From: an uncultured Spirochaetaceae bacterium
GTDB taxonomy: Bacteria; Spirochaetota; Spirochaetia; SZUA-6; Bin103
NCBI GenBank assembly: GCA_913043885.1
Contig: CAJWOB010000059.1
Location: 1 to 10,252, forward strand
Length of the DNA stretch: 10,252 nt
Direction: 5' to 3'
Made by a program: the position numbers and the translations under genes. Positions 6,821 to 10,252 of the stretch are shown here, piece by piece; the stretch's first letter is position 1; every line of letters begins with the position of its first letter. The notes beneath the pieces are model-generated. The model made no database searches, was not told the DNA's origin, and saw only the letters and a list, made by a program, of their open reading frames with translations.

Positions 6821-8142
6821 GTGTTCGACCTCGTGACCGGCGTCCGCGTTGCTGCGGTGGCGCTCTTGCTGCCGGAGCTCCTTCTGGTCCTGCCCAGGGC
6901 TTCCCGTCGCAGCGAAGCGCTCTGGTTCGCGCTGTTCCTGGGGGCGTTGGCCGCGCTGTCGGCAGTCGTCGGCAGTCGTCGGCAGCTCCGTGAGCGACGT
7001 CGCCCTGCTGCCGAGGGCGAGCGTCATGCTGTGGGCGGCGGGTACCTATCTCGACGGCGGCGACGGCCGTGTCGCCCCCTGGTGGTGGCACGGGCTGGCG
7101 GCGTCGCCGTCGCAGGATGGTCGAGCAACCTCGCCATGACGGGTATCGTCGCTGTCGGTGGCACTCTCGGTCCACCCGATGCGCCGCCTGTGCGCTCCGG
7201 AGCACTGGCGCAAGGGGGCGGCCGACCGCTACCGGTGCTTCACCGGCGCGGTGCCGGTGGTGGGGGCCGCCTACGACGTCCTGGCACCAGCCGCAGGGTG
7301 GCCTCAGATACCGGTCACCCCCTTCGGCGTGCTGGCGCTGGCGGCCGGAGCCGGCTACTTCCTCACCGAGGGCGACTACCTACGGACAGCCCGTTGGTGG
7401 TCGGGCCCCCTGCGCCGTTACCCGCAGCGCGTGGAGCAGCTGCGGCACCGTCTCTTGGCCGCGGAAGAGCGCCTCATCTTGCAGAGCCGGATCGACAGCA
7501 TCGGCCACCTCGCAGCCGGAGCCGCCCACGACTTCAAGAACACGCTGGCGCTGGTGAAGCTGGGCGCCGAGTATGGCCTCAATGGCCGACGACCACGTGG
7601 ACACGGTGCGCGCCCTGCAACTCATCCTGCAGCAGGTAGAGGTGGGGATCGACGGGGTCGCCAATCTGCTGCAGACGGCGGCGCACAGCGGGAGAGAGCA
7701 GCCGGAAAGGATGGCGGTATTCGCCGAGACCCGCCATTTGCTGCGGGTGGTGGCCGGCTCACTAAGGGCCGTGCGGGTCGACGTCCGTGCCGAGATAGCA
7801 GAGGAGCTGGTCGCCCACGCCCGCAAACGGGAAATCTTGCTGGTGTTGGTCAACCTGATTCAGAACGCGGCACAGGCGATTGTGCGCAGTGGGGAAGGCG
7901 GTGGCGGCGTGCTGTTGGCGGGGCGGCAGGATGGCAACCGCTGCGTGCTGGAGGTCAGCGATTGGGCCGGCGGGGTGCCAGCGGATGCAGCCGATCGCAT
8001 CTTCGATCCTGGTTACACTACCGGCGACGGCACCGGTCTCGGCCTCTATCTATCGCGTAAGCTCGTTCAGGCCAACGGCGGCACACTCACCTACCATCCG
8101 CTCGACGGCGGTAGCTGCTTCCGCATCAACCTGCCGAGCTGA
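6821..8142 (+). pseudogene. Membrane sensor histidine kinase, broken by frameshifts and a stop
   Basis: Pieces of one kinase lie in successive frames. The GTG at 6821, after GAGG (6806-6809), opens two hydrophobic segments ending at LSAVVGS. Reading then shifts by +1 at a 10-bp tandem repeat (6958-6985). Sense continues in the new frame (VMLWAAGTYL, about 7027) until TGA 7137-7139. It resumes with VHPMRRLC, another membrane segment (PFGVLALAAGAGYFL) and a dimerisation/phospho-acceptor helix, IGHLAAGAAHDFKNTLALV, with the histidine at 7527-7529. A further +1 shift near 7573-7585 leads to the ATPase domain: N box LVNLIQNAAQAI, a G1-like VSDWAGGVP, F box IFDPGYTT and G2 GTGLGLYLSRK. Removing one 10-bp unit and one base leaves exactly 437 codons including the stop, a believable intact length. 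The neighbouring genes are intact, so true decay is more likely than poor sequence, but sequencing or assembly error is possible. No response regulator is adjacent. Confidence 0.8.
6958..6985. repeat. 10-bp tandem repeat, 2.8 copies, inside the kinase gene
   Basis: The unit GTCGGCAGTC occurs twice in full and then eight bases of a third copy (GTCGGCAG), without mismatch. Because ten is not a multiple of three, each unit gained or lost changes the reading frame. Deleting one unit joins the frame used upstream exactly to the frame used downstream, reading LSAVVGSSVSDVALL across the join. Confidence 0.9.
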
Positions 8143-8143
8143 C

Positions 8144-8182
8144 AAAAGAAAGGCCGCCGAGGGAGCGTGCTCCCCGGCGGCC
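8144..8182 (-). terminator. Rho-independent terminator of the minus-strand operon
   Basis: On the plus strand GGCCGCCG (8152-8159) pairs perfectly with CGGCGGCC (8175-8182). GGGAGC (8161-8166) pairs with GCTCCC (8169-8174) inside it, leaving one bulged A at 8160. Read on the minus strand, this 14-pair stem is followed by TTTCTTTT (complement of 8144-8151), a classic intrinsic terminator about 27 bases past the lipoprotein stop. On the plus strand the stem follows the kinase stop directly but has no U run after it, so plus-strand termination would be weaker. Confidence 0.88.
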
Positions 8183-8208
8183 AGAATCTCAGCGCTGTCT
8201 GTCGCAGC

Positions 8209-8859
8209 TTAGTACAGGAACTCGAACCGGTCGCAGTAGACCGCTCCAACGCACGCTGGCGGATCGTAACTCTGGTGTGCCAGGTGCAGTTCGAGAGCCT
8301 GAATTTCAGTCCGGGGCGGATCAACGCTCTCTAGGTGGTAGAGGTCGAATTCCTCCACCGTGTACGGCCAGTTGGCCGGAAGCGTCTCCCACTGAGCGAT
8401 GGCGGTTGACTCGGTGTCGTTCGGTACGCCGTCGCCGTTTACGTCCTCGAACGCGACGACCGCCCAGACCCCGTCAGGAACCTGGAGGACGAAGTCCGCG
8501 GACTGGCCGACGCCGGAGCCAGCGGGAATTTTCTGTGGGGCCGCGACGACGAAGTTGTGAACCGCCGGATCCAGGTCGCCTCCACTGGTTACCAGGTAGG
8601 GCACGCCGGTGAAATCGAACGACCATTCGACGGCGATGACCTTGATATCGAAGCCGGTGGGCGCGCCGCCAAGCGTGTATCCGCCCGGGCCGCCGCCATC
8701 GCCATCACCAACTCTGACCGTGATCTGAATAGTCTTCTGGCCGAAGTTCCCCTGATCGTCTGACGAGAACTCCGGAAACAGCACTTCGAGCATGTAGTCG
8801 CAGCTGGCGAGCGCGAACGCGGCGAGCGCGAAGAGAATTGCAAGTTTTACTCTTTTCAT
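8209..8859 (-). CDS. Predicted lipoprotein with an EF-hand-like loop, unknown function
   Basis: The 216-residue product begins with a lysine/arginine start, a hydrophobic stretch and a lipobox LASC, so Cys20 should be lipidated after signal peptidase II cleavage. The mature part is acidic and rich in Gly, Val and aromatic residues, suggesting a beta-rich extracytoplasmic fold. DVNGDGVPNDTE (139-150) fits the calcium-binding loop pattern DxNxDGxxxxxE, preceded by VWAVVAFE as in beta-sandwich domains with such loops. Cys203 and Cys209 near the C-terminus could form a disulfide. ATG 8859 is supported by GGAG seven bases upstream. It follows the barrel-protein gene by 10 bases on the minus strand, and a terminator stands just beyond its TAA. 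I do not recognise a named family. Lipoprotein status is well supported; calcium binding is inference. Confidence 0.82.
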   Translation of the reverse strand: MKRVKLAILFALAAFALASCDYMLEVLFPEFSSDDQGNFGQKTIQITVRVGDGDGGGPGGYTLGGAPTGFDIKVIAVEWSFDFTGVPYLVTSGGDLDPAVHNFVVAAPQKIPAGSGVGQSADFVLQVPDGVWAVVAFEDVNGDGVPNDTESTAIAQWETLPANWPYTVEEFDLYHLESVDPPRTEIQALELHLAHQSYDPPACVGAVYCDRFEFLY

Positions 8860-8865
8860 CTCGTT

Positions 8866-8872
8866 GCTCCTA
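8866..8872 (-). promoter_or_regulatory. Shine-Dalgarno overlapping the upstream stop codon
   Basis: On the minus strand the TAG that ends the barrel-protein gene (8870-8872) runs into GGAGC, so TAGGAGC contains both the stop and the GGAG ribosome site of the lipoprotein gene, which begins seven bases further on. A terminating ribosome would sit on this site, so the two proteins are probably made by coupled translation in a fixed ratio. Confidence 0.7.
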
Positions 8873-9496
8873 CAGGTACATGTTTAAGCTCAGGGCGAGC
8901 ATCAGACCGCTCTGCAGCTTGTCCTCCGCCCGCTCGCGAAGGAAGTCGTCTTCCGAGCTGAGCGCGGACAGCGTCTGGAGCGCCGTCGTAAGGTCGGCAA
9001 ATACCACCGTGCCGTTGATGATCACTGACCACCAGTCGAAGCGGACACCGGCCCCCACGCGGAGGTTGGCACCGGCAGAGCCGTCGTAGCTCTCCAGCTC
9101 GTCCTGCTTGTAGATGTACAGGAAGTTGAGGCCGGCCTGTGCCGTCCCCACGAAGGGCCCTATATTCAGCGCCAAGCCGATGTCGAAGAAGTTCGCGAAG
9201 CCCGGCCTATCGACGCCGGGAACGTAGAACTTGTTGCCGTTATCATCGGTGAATTCGTATCCGGTAATGTTGGCGACAACGCCAGGCGGGAGCGACACCG
9301 CTGACCAGTCCGCCAGCAAGATATTCAGAAAACGATAGCCGACGTTGAACCCGATCTGGGCGGCGTCGAGGGCCTCATCCTCTTGCATTCCGTTCAAGGA
9401 GACGCCAACTGACAACTCCTCACTCTGCGACATTACCGGTGCGGCCACGACTACCGCCAATAGCAGCGCTACCGGTAAGATGAGCGTGCGCTTCAT
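8870..9496 (-). CDS. Secreted, probable outer-membrane beta-barrel protein, unknown function
   Basis: The 208-residue product starts with a clear signal peptide: Lys-Arg, a hydrophobic core (about 4-19) and a likely cleavage site near APVMSQS. The mature chain alternates polar and hydrophobic residues in strand-like runs such as IGFNVGYRF, FFDIGLALNIGPFVGTAQAGLNF, LRVGAGVRFDWWSVIINGTVVF and a closing LMLALSLNMYL. That is the pattern of a small outer-membrane barrel, with a hydrophobic final strand. No catalytic motif is visible. ATG 9496 is preceded by AAGGAGGA (complement of 9503-9510) six bases away, an excellent ribosome site. It is the first gene of a two-gene minus-strand operon with the lipoprotein. 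The two may act together in the envelope, but that is inferred only from adjacency and coupling. I cannot assign a family; spirochaetes have many lineage-specific proteins of this sort. Confidence 0.78.
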   Translation of the reverse strand: MKRTLILPVALLLAVVVAAPVMSQSEELSVGVSLNGMQEDEALDAAQIGFNVGYRFLNILLADWSAVSLPPGVVANITGYEFTDDNGNKFYVPGVDRPGFANFFDIGLALNIGPFVGTAQAGLNFLYIYKQDELESYDGSAGANLRVGAGVRFDWWSVIINGTVVFADLTTALQTLSALSSEDDFLRERAEDKLQSGLMLALSLNMYL

Positions 9497-9563
9497 GCAG
9501 ATTCCTCCTTCGCAGTCACGGCCGGGCTAGGTACAGCATCTCACCGTGGGGCGCTACTTGTTC

Positions 9564-9592
9564 CTGATGGTTGAGCCTGACGCCAGTATACA
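9564..9592 (+). promoter_or_regulatory. Possible divergent promoter of the methyltransferase gene
   Basis: CTGATG (9564-9569), 17 bases, then TATACA (9587-9592) forms a weak sigma70-like arrangement on the plus strand. Its -10 overlaps the minus-strand -10 through the palindrome GTATAC (9586-9591). It would start RNA near 9599 and leave about 26 untranslated bases before GTG 9625. It is incompatible with a TTG 9571 start. The -35 is poor, so this is tentative. Confidence 0.25.
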
Positions 9593-9613
9593 CCCACCGC
9601 CAGCGTTTTCCAG
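9585..9613 (-). promoter_or_regulatory. Putative promoter of the barrel protein/lipoprotein operon
   Basis: Read on the minus strand, CTGGAA (complement of 9608-9613) is followed by exactly 17 bases and then TATACT (complement of 9585-9590), which matches five of six -10 bases. The -35 matches only three of six. Transcription would begin near 9578, giving a leader of about 80 bases before the strong ribosome site of the barrel-protein gene. Confidence 0.45.
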
Positions 9614-9624
9614 ACTACGCCGCC

Positions 9625-10252
9625 GTGGCGCCTGAGCCCGACGCGCGGCTGCTGCCGACCAATCGCAAGTACCTCGGCTCGAAGCGCCACCTCGCCGCTC
9701 ACATCTGCGATCGCATCTGTGTCCATGGGGCGCCGGAGTCGTTCCTGGACGGCTTCTGCGGCACGGGAGCGGTGGCGATCGAGGTGGCACGTCGCGGATC
9801 GGGCCCGATCACCTGCGTCGACAACCTGCTGAGCAATACTGCAGTCCTGAGCGCCTATTTCAGCAGCGTGGTCGGCGGCGCCTCTGACGCAGTCGCACGC
9901 TGGTTGGAGCGCCTCGGCCGCACCCGTCCGCGTCACGGCTACGTGGCGCGCTCCTTCGGCGGGCGCTACTTCACCCACGACAACGCGCGGCGCATCGACG
10001 GGGTGAGAAGCGCGCTCGACCGCCCCCCCTGGCGGCGGGACGGTGGGGACCAGCCCCACGAGGACATCCGCGCCGCGCTGTTGGCCGCCCTACTGCTGGG
10101 CGCCGATCGGGTGGCGAACTGCATCGGCCAGTACGACGCCTATCTGAAGCACCTCGGCAGCAGCTCGCATCGGGACGGGCGTCACCTGGTAGATAGCCGC
10201 GTGTACAGCCGGTTACGGCTGGTACCTCTCGCCACCGCCCCGGCCGACGCAA
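9625..10252 (+). CDS. D12-class adenine-specific DNA methyltransferase, 3' end cut off
   Basis: The frame is open from the TGA at 9565-9567 to the right edge. From GTG 9625, 209 residues are visible. NRKYLGSK (13-20) is the characteristic N-terminal motif of D12-class (Dam/DpnIIA-like) N6-adenine methyltransferases. FLDGFCGTGAVA (40-51) is the S-adenosylmethionine-binding motif I (FxGxG type). Further family-like pieces are the NLLSNTAVLSAYF helix, GGRYFTHDNARRID and NCIGQYDAYLK. The catalytic DPPY motif should come after the window ends and cannot be checked. The enzyme would transfer a methyl group to adenine in a specific DNA sequence, either in a restriction-modification pair or as an orphan. 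The start is uncertain: TTG 9571 would add 18 residues but overlaps both putative promoters, and neither start has a good ribosome site. Confidence 0.85.
   Translation, partial: MAPEPDARLLPTNRKYLGSKRHLAAHICDRICVHGAPESFLDGFCGTGAVAIEVARRGSGPITCVDNLLSNTAVLSAYFSSVVGGASDAVARWLERLGRTRPRHGYVARSFGGRYFTHDNARRIDGVRSALDRPPWRRDGGDQPHEDIRAALLAALLLGADRVANCIGQYDAYLKHLGSSSHRDGRHLVDSRVYSRLRLVPLATAPADA

Noticed and set aside
6958..6985. Programmed ribosomal frameshift at the 10-bp repeat
   Set aside because: No slippery heptamer such as A AAA AAG is present, and the exact 10-bp duplication explains the shift fully.
7137..7139. TGA as selenocysteine codon
   Set aside because: No suitable stem-loop is evident directly after it and kinases of this type have no reason to carry selenocysteine; two other lesions in the same gene make simple decay likelier.
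7069..7557. Arg/Trp-rich plus-strand frame in the kinase region
   Set aside because: It matches no part of the kinase and has the basic composition typical of out-of-frame GC-rich DNA.
8152..8182. Hairpin as a remnant of a mobile element or regulatory RNA
   Set aside because: Position after a minus-strand stop and a U-rich run on that strand fit an ordinary intrinsic terminator.
9541..10059. Minus-strand open frame opposite the methyltransferase
   Set aside because: The plus strand carries clear D12 methyltransferase motifs over the same bases. The minus frame is low-complexity Ala/Arg/Val sequence.
1..10252. CRISPR arrays, tRNA or rRNA genes, insertion sequences
   Set aside because: No regularly spaced repeats, cloverleaf-like sequences, rRNA blocks, transposase motifs or terminal inverted repeats were seen on either strand by eye.

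Overview
The window is GC-rich, densely coded bacterial DNA. It most likely comes from the phylum Spirochaetota. This rests on a long coiled-coil protein ending in a small helix-turn-helix of the SpiroCoCo type, on Gram-negative-type chaperones, and on an outer-membrane protein plus lipoprotein pair. The phylum call is an inference from recalled family features, not a search.

Layout. Bases 2-1705 hold the 3' part of a coiled-coil protein gene that runs off the left edge. Three bases later comes a CaCA-family cation/calcium exchanger (1709-2797). A 112-base gap with a sigma70-like promoter leads into the heat-shock chaperone cluster grpE (2910-3653), dnaK (3657-5639) and dnaJ (5675-6796), all intact and co-directional. 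Directly behind dnaJ lies a membrane sensor histidine kinase that is broken in the sequence (6821-8142). A 10-bp tandem duplication shifts its frame near the start, a TGA (or a pair of compensating shifts) interrupts the middle, and a one-base-type shift follows the phospho-acceptor histidine. A strong hairpin at 8144-8182 is the terminator of the opposite-strand operon.

That minus-strand operon reads from about 9580 down to 8209. It contains a secreted, probably outer-membrane barrel protein followed by a lipoprotein whose Shine-Dalgarno overlaps the upstream stop codon. Reading away on the plus strand is the start of a D12-class adenine-specific DNA methyltransferase, cut by the right edge. 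The gap between them carries a symmetric GTATAC that can serve as a -10 box in both directions.

How they work together. GrpE, DnaK and DnaJ form the Hsp70 folding machine. The coiled-coil protein and exchanger are probably co-transcribed by position, though no functional link is visible. The barrel protein and lipoprotein look like an envelope pair of unknown role. The most noteworthy points are the frame-shifting 10-bp repeat in the kinase, an apparent Asn/Asp swap between the two ion-binding repeats of the exchanger, a sharp codon-composition step near base 190, and the methyltransferase whose partner genes, if any, lie beyond the right edge. I did not find a convincing new multi-gene system inside the window.
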